Source: Golubevia sp. BC0850 (taxonomy: Eukaryota > Basidiomycota > Exobasidiomycetes > Golubeviales > Golubeviaceae). Taken from it: 64,000 nt of DNA. The translations under genes and the position numbers were made by a program. Shown here in pieces: positions 22,178-34,000 of the stretch. Below the pieces are notes generated by a model. The model was not told where the DNA came from, ran no database searches, and saw only the letters and a program-made list of their open reading frames with translations. Position 1 is the first letter of the stretch. Each line of letters begins with the position of its first letter. Location: contig JAAVVG010000018.1 in NCBI GenBank assembly GCA_012976225.1, forward strand, positions 582,882 to 646,881. Direction: 5' to 3'.

Positions 22178-23717
22178 GATGGTCAAAAGTGAAAAGATCG
22201 AGCTGAGGATCTTGCAGGTAGAAGAGACAGGTGAGTGAGGATTCAAAGATTCGTTAGAGTGCTGGAACATGAAGTGAATCATCACTACTCATACCTCAGA
22301 ACCTCTCTTCCCTTTCCCCTTCTCAGTTGGCGATGCATCAAAAGGAGAGAATTGCCTTTCAACAATTGATTGGATCTCTCCATTTCCTCCATTATCTTTT
22401 CCTTGAATCTTGTCATTCAATTAAATCAATGATTTCACCTCCACTTCTTTGACGAAGGAGACCGGACTATGGAGGTGGATTCTGTGAGGGGTGGGGTGGT
22501 TCGACAGCTGAGGAAGATAGAGAAGGGCTCGTCACAACCTTGTGAAGATGTTTGCTATTCTTTTTCAAACTTGACGCTCAATCTAGCGTTCAAATTCTGT
22601 GTGTGAAACTGAGAGCAAACTGAAAGTATCGTTGAGTTCAAAACTTGACTTGTCAACAATTGCGATAACATCTCACAGCCACCTCTCGTCTATCCCACCC
22701 TCTTGTTTGGGCTCCCTTTAGAAACAATGACACAGGTTCCGAGAATCTGATCTCGAGTCGTTATTAACGAAGTGAAACCGAAAAGATTAGCTGTGTTCTT
22801 GCACTCAGATCCAACCAAGTTGAGCAGACGGAAGAGGAGAATCGGCCGCAGATTTAACTGGAACGAGTGTTAGATCCCATACCAGAGTTGAAGTTGCTTC
22901 CAACAAAGGTGTAGACCTGTGTTCTTGACTGGAGCCAAAGTCGGGTGGCGAAGAATCTGCGCTTCCGAGGTTCAGCTTCGGCAATACTTTTGAAATTCGA
23001 CCTTTTTGTTCTACGATTCCGCCCACTCCGTCTTGTCGTCCAAGATGAGCCCCCGAAAATACGATGCTACTCTCCAAAAGCTTCTACTTCTAGCCCAAGA
23101 AGCAAACATTAGCTGCCAACTTTGAGCATGTTCCAGTATTTCTCTTTTTCTTCCCCTGTTCCCCACTCTTTCCTCCTTCATAGATTGAAAATGGGGTGAG
23201 ATTTCCGAAATGAGATGCCGACAAGGCGTGGAGTGTCCGTATCTCCAGGTCATCTTACCACTTGATGACCCCGAGTTGAAAATGATGAAATGCTGTGCAT
23301 GGAATTTGTATGTACTCATAGAAATCGGAATGAAAGATCCCAGAGAAAAGTAGAAGGGAAGAGAAGAGAAAGAAGGGATGGATATCGGGAATCGCACCGA
23401 CGATGGCTGGAGCACGCGGGTTGCTTCCCCAGAAAGTTGGATCTCTTCTCCTTCTTCTCAAAAACCACCTCGACTTCTTCGGTTTATCTTATCTGATCAA
23501 TTGGAAGTAGAGATAGGAATCTTCAAAGCAAGAAGCAAGAGGAAGATCTCATTCCGGAAGAAGATTCAATCTCATAGCCAGAAGTAGAACCCTTCCGTCT
23601 CCACTCATCAGGTTCTTTCGCGACACTACCTTCGACTTCTTTTCTCTCCCTCCAATTTCAAGCTATTCAGCTCCATACAACCCAATCCAATCCATCCAGA
23701 GTAGTAGAAGAAGAAGA
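22178..23717. other. long region without a supported gene
   Basis: Several short frames on both strands (for example minus 23011-23415 and 22805-23077) lack recognisable domains or consistent splice sites. The last 100 bp are a pyrimidine-rich leader before the Ser-rich protein gene at 23718. Confidence 0.4.
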
Positions 23718-25689
23718 ATGACAGACGTTGATGGAACTGCTTCAATCTCTGCTGTAGAACGTTGCAGCACTTCAACTTCTTCCCCAATCCATCCTCATTC
23801 TCAAGTTGGTCCTTCTGAGTCTTCAACTTCAATCACTTCAACTTTCTCAACAGATTCGCTAACAACTCCTCAATCCTCAATTCTTCCAATCTCTTCGCCC
23901 AATCGAACCTGTTCAATTCTAGTGAACAAATCTGAACTACCCAAAATCTCATCAAGTCACAAGAACTTAGAATCACAATCCTCTTTTAAACAATCCTTGA
24001 AAGCAGCTTTCTTACATCCACCTGCACCTGGAAAGTTAGCTAGAACAGATGGAAAACCTTTAGGGAAAAGTTTCATCAGAACTAAACCTATTAACTCTAG
24101 GGAAAAGATTTCTGGAGGTGAGATTTTAGATAGGGATCCAAGAGGTAGAGATGCAAGTGTTGGAGATGGTGTTAAAGCAGTGGAACTCTTACCTGAAGAG
24201 GTTGGCAGTGAGAATCAGATTGGTGAGAGCGCGGTGATAGATGTAGAAGTTGGCCAAGAGGGAGATGGAGAGACTCAATCTTCAACTGAGAAAGAAGGTT
24301 CTATCATCTCTGAAAGTGGTTTGACCGATGGAATCCAAGCTAAAAGATCAAGATCAATCTCACCCAATCCACCTACTCAGAGAGTCAGACAACCCTCGAT
24401 AGCTTCCTCCACCACCTCTTCAAGATCCAACAACACTTCTACTTCTTCTTCTAATCAATCTATCCACGCTATCAAATTCGCACCTTTACCTACAAGTGGT
24501 AGACTTAAAAGAGCTAACTCTATCACTATTGGTGTAGCCGCTAGAAGTCAACTCTTACATTCTCAAGGAAATGGTAGAAGTTGGCAAAGTCAACAACGAC
24601 AATTCCCAGTCCCTGTTCAACGGAATCATCCTATGCAACCTAGATCTAACAACAACGGTAACTGTCCTCCAAATCCTGGTATTTCCCAGCAGAATCAAAG
24701 AGACCAAGTTTACAACTCTAATTCTTTAACCAACTTTTCAAAACCTAAGATCGTAAGAACTAATTCATCCAACGATTCGAAATCAAGTGAGACTGACGGA
24801 GAACTTAAAAGAACTAAATCTAGTTTATGGAAAAGAATGAGATCCACAAGTTCTTTATCTTCCAAATCTAATGCTTCACATGCTTCTTCTTCATCATCTA
24901 TTCCATCTCCTACACAATCTAACAATGATTCAAATTCTTCAAACACGACGGTTGCAACTTCCAATTCTTCCAACATATCTCTCTCAGCATCTCCAGAAGC
25001 AGAAGAACCCGTGGATCCTCTGTCAAATCCCACCATCCCTAACCTTTCAACTTCTGAAGCTGTACCTGATGAAAGTGGACATGCAACTCCTAAACGGCCT
25101 TCTTCACCTCATCATCATCAACATCAACATCAACATCATTTCCCTGGACACTTAGATTTAGAAGATGAAGAAGGGGGAAGTAGAACTCCTAAAACCAACG
25201 GCAATGGTTTACACCATCCACCACTTCAAAGAAGAGTTTCTACTGGTGCTTATTTGAAAGATCAATCCATTAGAGGAATGCAAGATGAAAGGAGAAAGGA
25301 ATTCATTGGAGATGTGCAGGAGTTTAGGAATTTACATCCTGATAATGTTGGGTTTGAACATGGGGAGGAGGCAGTGAATGGAAATGGAAATGAAAATGAC
25401 GAGGGTGAAGCGGAGGAAAGGAATCCTGGGGTGATTGCTAAGTGGATGAAAAGTTTGGGATTGGGAGGTGGCGAAGTTGAAGAGGAGGGGGGGGCAGAGG
25501 GAGGTTAAGGTGGTGGATCCTGAAATCGAGAATCAGGCGGAAGAAGGAGAGGGAGAGGGAGAAAAGCAGGAGGAAGGGGAAGAAACGATAGATGAAGAAG
25601 AAATCGAAGCAGAAAAATTGGCTGAAGAAGCTTTTGAACATTCTAAGGTGAAAGGAGTTGGGAAAGAAAAGGTTTCGGAAAAGACGTAG
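23718..25689 (+). CDS. Ser/Asn-rich protein of unknown function, frame break near C-terminus
   Basis: A continuous frame from the ATG at 23718 runs 596 codons to 25508. It is Ser/Thr/Asn/Gln-rich throughout. Ordered-looking islands include KLARTDGKPLGKSFIRTKPI near residue 110, RLKRANSITIGVAARSQLL near 260, RTKSSLWKRMRSTSSLSSKS near 365 and RRVSTGAYLKDQSIRGMQDE near 510, followed by EFIGDVQEFRNLHP. These RxxS-type islands suggest phosphorylated regulatory segments (inference). At 25487-25494 there is a run of eight G. With seven G the reading would continue through an acidic tail (EVKVVDPEIENQAEEGEGE) to the stop at 25687-25689. A sequencing error, a polymorphism or a genuine early stop are all possible. 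I do not recognise the family. Confidence 0.65.
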
Positions 25690-27460
25690 AATGAGGACAG
25701 AACCAAAAAGGTGAGTCCCAAATGTCAGCGGGTTGCAAAGAATTTTGGATGGCTTTGCTGATGATCGTTCTCTCTCTTCTCCTTCGATCTTTCTAGTTCT
25801 TCTTCCGAACCCGTACCCTTCTTCATCTACTGGCATCTCAAAATCTAGTGACTCTTACAACAGCCGCGAATCGCTTCAAACCTTCGAATTCTTCAATCTC
25901 AGATTACTTTCTATCCTCTCTAATTCAAGCCTCACATATCCGAGTGATACACTCTCCTTTGCTCTTTCTCAAAACTTTCCTTACCTAACGATACCTCTCC
26001 TTCTTAATCTAGTTTCCTCAGATGCTTTATCTTTTTACATAATATAGTACAGAGTCTCTTGACCAGATTTTCATAGCTTTCTATGTGTACAGCACAGCAA
26101 CTCCTTTCTTATAATGAACAATTGTTTCGTCGCTTAATTCGCATACAAACTCAAACTCGACAGACAAATTCGTATTGAAAGGTTTGTTTGCAAGTTGAAA
26201 TTAGATTAAGACACGACAAAAATCAGAGATAAAAGCCAAATGGGAAAGTGACCGAAGCATCATGTTAAGGAATGCCACTCGGTTTTGTAGGCGTTTGACT
26301 TACCATTATTCCTTGATCTCGCTTCCAACAGCTCCCTTGCATACAAACAAATAAAATCAGGTCCAACGAGGCCAGTGTCTCGTCCTCCTCTGTTACCAGA
26401 TCTCGCTGGACGGTAAGAATTTCTGACCACAAGTTCCGTTAGATCTTGATTGAAGACTCCACGTTTTCTTGGAGTAGCTTGGGATCTTGAGTGAGACCTT
26501 AACCAGCTCTCTGAACGCTGCTATCCAATTCAATTCAACTCTCTGAACGCTGCGGGAGCATCCTTGTTGAGATTGGATTGTGAAATGTTAAAAGAGTTTG
26601 TGAATGCGGTGAGCCAGGTCTCGAGATCTCTTACGGTCTTGCCTTCATCAGCCAACCCCTACCCTCCTCCGGTGGATCGATTCCCAATCAAGCAGCCCCA
26701 AAACTGACTCAGATTTGTTCTTTGATCATGTCCGAGCCGCTAGAGGTTCATATCTGGCAGACAGTCTACGATACTCACGAGCTTGCTTCCTCCTTGTTCA
26801 GCTTGCTGCTGTTCCTCTCTCAACGCCTCCTCTTCCTTCAGAAACAGCCTATCGCCTTCTCTGAATGTTTGAGTCTTCTGTCCATCATCTATCGGCTCCT
26901 CTTTCCCTACGGTCTGCAAGCTACCACAGTCGCATCTGCTCGCATCTACTCGGATCGTGAAAATGCCAATCATTTGGATCTAGATCCAGAGATCTGAGAA
27001 AAGCTCTGATGACTTTGGATATCGAAGTGGGCTCCGCGAAATTGTCTTAGCTTTAGGTAGTCTTCTTATGTTAAGCCACCATGCCTGGGGTTGAAGCAGA
27101 GAAGGACATCCTGGAGGTGTTGTTCTCTCATCATCAAGAACAGCAGCTCGATGGATTGGACGGGAAGGAGTTCTACGCCAGATTGACGATTGACGTTCTG
27201 TCTCCTTGAACATGATCAAAGTGAATGGATCTTCATTTCAGGAGGGAGAGAGTGAGAGTGAGTGGTTCAAAAGAGAAGTTGCTTCGCTCTCCTTCTTGAC
27301 TTCGTCACATTCATCCAAAAATCAGCAATCTTTCATTCTGAGCCTCAAGGTAGATGGAGCTTCCAGATTGTTGCTTCTATTTGCTCATCAGTCGTTACAC
27401 TGACACTACTATCATCGCTTCCTTCTTCTCTTCCACTTCTCTCTCACACACAACCAGCAT
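25690..27460. other. long region without a supported gene
   Basis: A GTGAGT at 25711 could start a terminal intron of the Ser-rich gene. Short frames at 25733-26047 and 26722-26997 (starting MSEPLEVHIWQTVYDT) carry no recognised domain. The latter might be a decayed relative of the local F-box family but this is weak. A short direct repeat (CTCTCTGAACGCTGC) occurs at about 26503 and 26540. Confidence 0.35.
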
Positions 27461-28600
27461 GGTCTCAATCAACGACGCTCTACCATTCAAAGCCCTCTTC
27501 TCCATCTTCAAATGGCTGCTTTCAAATCAAGCCTTCAGACTCAGAGTAGTATGCAGACCCTGGAAGGAGATCATAGACGAAAACAAGCCCTCCTCTTCGG
27601 ATCTTGTGGACTGCAAATTTACCTGAATGCCTTCAACTTCAGTCAGACATCTATCAGAACCTCTCATCTCTAGTCTTGATGGACTCTCGGAGCCACTCGG
27701 ATTGGGGAAGGATCCTCTCCCAGCCAGCTCAAACTCTGAAGCATCTAAGGCTCAGTTTGGAAGGAAGTGCAAAAGGGATAGCTCCACTCCAGTTTCCACA
27801 GCTGGAAGTGCTAGTGATTAATGAGCAAGATGCTCGTTTCCCAAGCTGGATCGTGATTCCGTCGACGACGAAGGTGGCGTTAGTCTATCCACACTCTAAT
27901 CTGCCATCAATCTCTGAACTAAGCATCTATTATATTTTTCACTGGGAGGATATCTCTGGTAGATGCCCAATTTTACAATCTCTCCCCTTTTAATATGGCT
28001 TTGCCATGTTTCAGGACGTTCTAGCTCTGCTTTCAGCAAGGAGGGACAACGTGAAGGCAGGAATGAAGGTCGATGGAATCAAGATGGAACCTCTCAAGAA
28101 ACTCGTTATCCAGTTTAAAGGTCTCGGTCAAACAGATAAAACGAAGCTAGGCGAATTTGTAGAATGTCTAGTAGATTGGGATTCTGAACCTAAACTCTGG
28201 GAAGTTGAGATCTAAGATCTTGATCGGTGAGTCAATTCTCTCCTGACTTTGAGCATGCCCCAGCAGCCCTTTTCTCTTTTTCTTCCTTCTGATTCTCCAT
28301 GACTTCTGTTTCTTTCAGACTTGGTCTCTACCCTGTTAGCCTGGAGAGGTGGCATCTCTCAGATTGAAGCTGTTCTGACCCTCACGTCGTAAGTCAACCG
28401 TTCTCTCTCGCCAACTTTCTTTATTCCTTCTATTCGCTCTCTAATTCTTCTCTCTTATCCCTGGCCCTCTCAGATTTGACGGGAATCTGTCAACTTCAAT
28501 TCTTCGCGTGCCACTTCTATATGAAAGAGATCCTTCCAGAAGAGTGTATCAAACGCTCCCTATTCAACCTTTTCCCTCCTTTGATCATGCCTTCAAGTTG
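27461..28600 (+). pseudogene. broken F-box/LRR-like gene, copy 2
   Basis: It begins with an F-box-like block (MVSINDALPFKALFSIFKWL, then RLRVVCRPWKEIIDEN) that stops after 55 codons at 27626. The LRR-like continuation (LQLQSDIYQNLSSLVL, RLSLEGSAKGIAPLQ, LEVLVINEQDARF) is in another frame. Relative to copy 1 about 370 bp between the F-box and the LRR-like part are absent, and the junction carries a GACGA...AACAAG similarity present at both ends of the missing piece. This suggests a deletion between short repeats. After the in-frame TAA at 27991 the frame resumes, as in copy 1, with 69 shared residues, and the same two downstream intron-like GT...AG segments follow. Sequence similarity to copy 1 fades after about 28600. 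Confidence 0.6.
27950..28527 (+). repeat. 578-bp block shared with 4298-4875
   Basis: Direct-orientation partner of the block in copy 1, offset 23,652 bp, with no difference seen by eye. Confidence 0.75.
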
Positions 28601-29204
28601 CAGGTGATTTCCTCTCCTCTTTGAAACTTAGTCCTCCTAACTCCCTGAATTTCAACTCTCCACCTCACTTTCACTGAATCATTTTGAACTTCCTCTTCTC
28701 GCTCTCATGGATCGGACGTCTTCAAGAATGCAATTAACGCTTCAACTCGCCTACCAAGACTTTGACGAGAACGCAAGGAATGCACGGAAGATGAGTTTGG
28801 AGATTTTCGCCTTTTCCTCGTTCTCAACCCTCAAAGTCTCCTCTCTTTTCGCATCTCGAGCCGACAATCTCGCTCTCTAAGACTTTGTACTATCTTCTTC
28901 GACGTTTGCGAATTCACCGACTCGCTGACTCTCTAGAATTCTTCGTGTGATCGATACATAGGCTTCCGCTCTGAACTTGCTCTTTGATCCTCGCTGCCAT
29001 TTCAAGAAGAAGAGCACCTTCCCTTGCTTTAATGCTCATCAGTTCAGCAGCAGTCGATTTCAGTTTTTTTTTCAACCTCCTTTATGGGAAGAGAAGGACA
29101 AAGGGAGCTTTGTGACGCTCGGGCCACGCGATTGTTGATTGCCTCGAGGTCGCTCCACTGAGACTCTCTCTCTCCTCGACCACCACAACACAATCTCATT
29201 CAAT
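28601..29204. other. intergenic, promoter of the BRCT-protein gene
   Basis: Residual similarity to the region after copy 1 fades out at the left edge. No coding segment is supported before the ATG at 29205. Confidence 0.4.
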
Positions 29205-30512
29205 ATGCCTCCCAAATCAACTTCCGATTCAGCTGCTTCCAACCGCAAATCTTCTCGTGAGATCAAGCCAGCAGGTCCACCAAAGCCAAGTTCTGCTCAA
29301 TCTGAAGCTGCTCCAAAAGGTAAAGCCAAAGCCAAAGCTCCCCCAAAAGCAGCAGCATCAAAGCGCAAAGCCAAAGTAGGGGAGGAAAACGAAGATGAAG
29401 AAGAGGAAGAGGAGGAAGAAGAAGAGAAACCAAAAGCAAAGAAACCAAAAGCTGCTCCCAAAAAGGCTCCTGCTAAGAAGGCAGCTCCAGCAGCCACTTC
29501 TCAAGAGCTCGCAGGTAAGATCTTTATCTTCACTGGTAAACTCTCTCATATGACTCGTGATCAAGCTTCATCTTACGTCACTACCAAAGGTGGAAAGGTA
29601 GCCAAATCAGTATCTAAGGGCACTAAGCTTACCCATGCTGTTTTAGGGGAAGACGTTGGAGCTGTCAAGATGAATGAGATTCAAGAAAGAGACATTGAAG
29701 TCATGAACGAGAAAGAATTTATGGATTTGGTAGGATTCAAATTGGAGAGAGATGTAGATGAGGACGAGGACGATGAGGGAGAGAATGGAGAAGGTTCATC
29801 ATCTCCCAAGAAGTGAGTCATACTGTGTGGTTGTATGCGACGGATTGGAAGCGATGGAGATGTTGTGATAGATCAGAGCTGCTATAGGGTACTTCCATCG
29901 AGATGAGAAAGGAGGGATGAAAAGGAACGTGGTGATGAAGGTGATTGATTAGCAGCAAGGTCTTCTATCCAACTGATAGGAGAAGAAGCGTTGATTTCTC
30001 ACCTGCATCCAAACCTTTCCACTCTGATCATTCATTATTGTCGCTTCAGGAAATTTGTCTTCAAAGGAAAAAGCACTGACTTGTTGTTCCACCATCTTTC
30101 ATTTTTTTGCCACCCACTCAGAACCATCATCCCCTACAAAGGAAAGAACGAATTCTCTCCCGTAGATCTCTCCACTCTAAAGCCTGCAACCTACACCTCT
30201 CTCAAAGGAGTTAGAGTCCTCTTTACCGGTACTCTCGAATTGGATAGAGGTATCGCTCAAAAATTAGCTGAGAGGAAAGGGGCCAACATTGCAAAATCTT
30301 TAAGTGGAACTACTCAACTAGTTGTTTTGGGTACTAAAGCTGGACCTAAGAAGTTGAACGATATCCAAAAGAAAGGGATTATGACCACTGATGAAGAAGG
30401 ATTTTACAAACTGGTTGGACATGTGAAGGGAGAAGAAGTACCTGCGTTTGGTGGAGAGGATGAGGAGTTAGACGAAGAAGATGAAGATGAAGATGAAGAA
30501 GGCGAAGAATAA
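29205..30512 (+). CDS. two-BRCT-domain nuclear protein
   Basis: Two exons, 29205-29812 and 30122-30512, join in phase (SPK|KTIIPYKG) across a 309-nt intron with a GTGAGT donor and CACTCAG acceptor. The product has 332 residues. The N-terminus is basic and Ala/Lys/Pro-rich with an acidic Glu run, like a histone-tail-type disordered region. BRCT 1 (residues about 105-180) has GKIFIFTGKLSHMTRDQAS, then KGGKVAKSVSKGTKLTHAVL. BRCT 2 (about 225-300) has LKGVRVLFTGTLELDRGIAQ, then RKGANIAKSLSGTTQLVVLG and KKLNDIQKKGI. Both resemble the single-BRCT type of RFC1 and NAD+-dependent ligases. The C-terminus is acidic. Family role: phosphopeptide or DNA-end binding in replication/repair. The specific partner is unknown and no catalytic domain is present. 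Confidence 0.82.
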
Positions 30513-31072
30513 AGGTACCAACAAAGACGAAGAGGGGATAACGGTGGGAAGAAGGTACAGGTCGGTTGATAAGATATTGACATGAAATGAAAGAAAAGCT
30601 CTGTAACGAAAGGAACGACTACCAGAAAACCAAAGAACAATCGAATCTTGAACGGCTATAAATTTGGTGAAAGTGACGAGAAACCGCAGAGTTGAACAAG
30701 GATGGAAAGTTGTCTTTCTCCTGTGATGGTTTGAGAATTACGATCCCATCTTCGTATGTCCTCAAACTCCTTGATGCCTGATTAACTCCTCCTTCACGAT
30801 TGATTTCCACCTCGCAGATTAATTCAAGCGACATCCGTCTAGAGTGATGTTCGACAAATCGAAAGACTCCAAATATGTGAGAGGAATTTGGAATTAAAGT
30901 TGTGATCTATTCGTTATCTAAAGCACAAAGTAAAGAAGGGGTGGCATAAAAGAAAAATGATTCTGAGAAGAAAAAAGAGAAAAGGGGGATAGAAAGAAGT
31001 GCAGAAGGGCCTTATGAACATTTTTGAAGGAGAAGTTAGGACACTGACAAGACGAAGGCAGAGGGGCTTCTT
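30513..31072. other. convergent 3' spacer
   Basis: Between the stop codons of the BRCT gene and RRP12. Only short shadow frames are present. Confidence 0.45.
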
Positions 31073-34000
31073 CTATCTCCTCTGTTTCTTGATTCCCTTT
31101 CCAGTCAAACTGACGTCGTTGGATCTTCCGCCCTTCTTCTTTCCTCCTACTTGAGATAGAGGAACTGTCGTGAGGGAAGGGGGCACAAGGAGAAACAGGG
31201 TCAGAACAGCATTTCCACTTTGAATGAGAGTCACGCAAGTACCAGCTTTTCTTTTGCAGAGTACAAGAGAAGAGACTAAGAGAAAAGAGAAAAAGAAGAC
31301 TCACCATAAGCATAAGGACTTTTTCCATCCTTCATAACATCACCCTTAGCTTTCTTAGCTCTAAATTCTCCACCCAAGAGTTCTTTCTCCTTTCTAACTT
31401 TCTTATCTTTCTTCCTACCATTTCCGTTGGCCTCTTGACCATTTCCAGCAGCTTTAGCAGCCAGATCTGCCAACCTTCTCTCTTCAGCATCTTCATCATT
31501 CATTTGCATCTCATCGATTTCATCTTCTTGATTTCTAGTTCTCTTATTATTCTTGTTGAATTTCACAGCACCACCTCTACCGATAGTATGGCCATCTAAA
31601 CCTTGTTCTTTTTCGATATAAGCTCTACCAGTACCATCAATTCTTTGACTAGTGACTTCTTCCATTTTAGAATCTCCATCATCGATAATCATTCTACCAG
31701 TAGCTTGATCCAATTCGAACTTTTCCGATTCTTTACCTGGGATCCTTTTGTTTTTGGAATAAGCGTTCCTAGAAGTTGAAGCTGAATGAGTTCCACCCAT
31801 AATAGCAGAACGATCTAAAAGATCTAAAGGTTCATCGTCATCTTCAAGAATATAAGTTTCGTCATTATTCGACTTCTGTTTGGCAGCTGCTTTTCTAGCT
31901 TTCTTCTCATCGTAAGCTTCTTTTCCTGTTAATTTTTTTGGCTTAGTATTGTTTGAACCAGTCATGGTAGGTTGTTGAGGAGCATCCTCATCATCAGTAT
32001 CGATTTCAGATTCTGAACCATAAATTGCATCTTCGAAAGCATCAGTTCCAGTTGATTTCATAGTTCTAGCACCCATTCTGTTGACTTGATCATCTTCATC
32101 ATCATCTTGACCATTTTCTTCCTCGTCCTTCTCGTTCTTCCTTCTCTTAGCCCTATCCTTTCTCTTCTTGATGTTCATGATCAACTTCCTGTTCTCCTCG
32201 TCAGTGACTTGTTCAATCCTTTCGAAACCGAACTTTCTCAAAAGTCTTTCGAACAAATGTCTGACTTTGGATTTGAAGTGTTGCTTGTGTTCTTTCGACC
32301 ATCCTAACAGAGCGGGAACTAGCTTGTCTAGATGCTTGTCAACTAGACTGACATCCAGAACTAAGATTATGACTTTGGATAATCCCAAAGCAGCCTTGAC
32401 GATTTCTCTATTCGTTGAAGAGACGAATAGGATGAGAGTCTCGATTAGTTCGTTCAGAGTACCATTAGAACAATCCTCGTTGAAGGAATAAAGGAGACGA
32501 GCAATCGAAGTTAAAGTAGCAGAGATCATATGAGGAGAGTTTCCAGCTAAACCGGCACAGACCATAGTGATGTATTCCTCGATCGAAGCATTGGTCTCTT
32601 CATCATTTTCGGTTTCCATCTGATCTTCCTCTTCCATATCTTCATCGTCCTTCTTGTTTGCACCTTCGACTAAACCTTTCTTGACTGTTCCACCTTGTTT
32701 CATCTTCTCTCCCATCATTACTAGAAGTTCATAGGCTTTCTCTCTAGTTCCGACATTGGTTTCCTTAGTTCCCAAAACAGCTTCTGGAATGATACTTGGT
32801 AAATGATGCATTTCATCCTTTGGAATTCTAGGAACTAAAGCAGTCAGCAAAGCGATTCTGTCTCTCTTAGCTCCGGGAACTACGTTGCTAGTTGCACCTC
32901 TCAGTTTGGTTAATAGTTCACCAACTAGATTGCCAGAAGAAGAGTTGGTTAATTCTAAGATTTGAGCTCCCTTTTCACCAGAAACCAACCTCGTGAGAAT
33001 TCTGTAAGTCTTCTTTTGAATTCCGGAATCACCATTCTTAAGTAGTTGATCTGAGATGGCGACTTTGAAAAGCTTGTTGGCTTCTGAAGATGGAGATCCA
33101 ACTTCTAGATGAGGAGATAAGACAATCAAAAGATCCAACATGGTGTGAGGCAGAGGTGGAATCGAGCCAGCACCGGTTTCTCTATCTCTTGAAGGAACTA
33201 ACTCTGGTAAAGTCTGATTCAGTAAACCGATAACCTTCTCGTAAGTGTTCTTCAAATCTTCCTTATTTGCGATCTTTAAGTAAGAAGACAAAGTCTCAGC
33301 AACATAACCTCTACTTTCACCTGGAGATTGAGCGAAGATATCGAAGAAAGTAGCTAGGAGGTTTGGAGTCAAAGTTCTAAGATAGTCTAAGTTTTCCTTT
33401 CCACTAGCTTGCTTCAGTCCGAAAGATCCCATTAAAATATCAGCCGGAGCTGAGGATTTGGCCAAAACCTCGTTCCTTTCCACCAGATTTTGTAAACCTT
33501 TGAAAATAGTAGGTCTTAGGTTAGTCTGAGATTTCAAAACGTTAGTCAAAAGATTTGCAAAGTTCTCGTTAAAGGATTTGATTAAATCGATTGGCATATC
33601 ACAATAACCAGGGAATAAAGACCAAATCTGATCAACCAAAGCTTCATAAACTTTTCCTTCAATTGGTCTTGAAACGTTTCCTTCGGAGTCTAAAGATTCA
33701 GCCTCGACTTTTCGGTTGAATAATTGTTCACTTAGAGGAATCATTTCGTTAACGAAATGCGACAACGAAGTGTTTGTAATCTTGGATTTCATTAAAGGTA
33801 ATAACCAAGCTCTACCGCCAATCGTTTCTCCATTTTCTCCCATTAAACCTAGAGGTAGGATGTTGAGAATTGACGAAGGTCCACAAACTTCGACAGCAAT
33901 TCCCAAAACCAGATCCGCATATTCTCTTTGCTCAAAGTTTGGTTGAGATCTTAAGTCTCCGATAATCTTGACTAGAGGTAGAAGAAGAAGGGTAGCTGAA

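Noticed and set aside
31276-31304. RRP12 ending in the peptide read directly after PYAYG at 31305
   Set aside because: A GTGAGT donor occurs there, and an exon at 31164-31073 joins in phase and supplies the conserved basic Rrp12 C-terminus.
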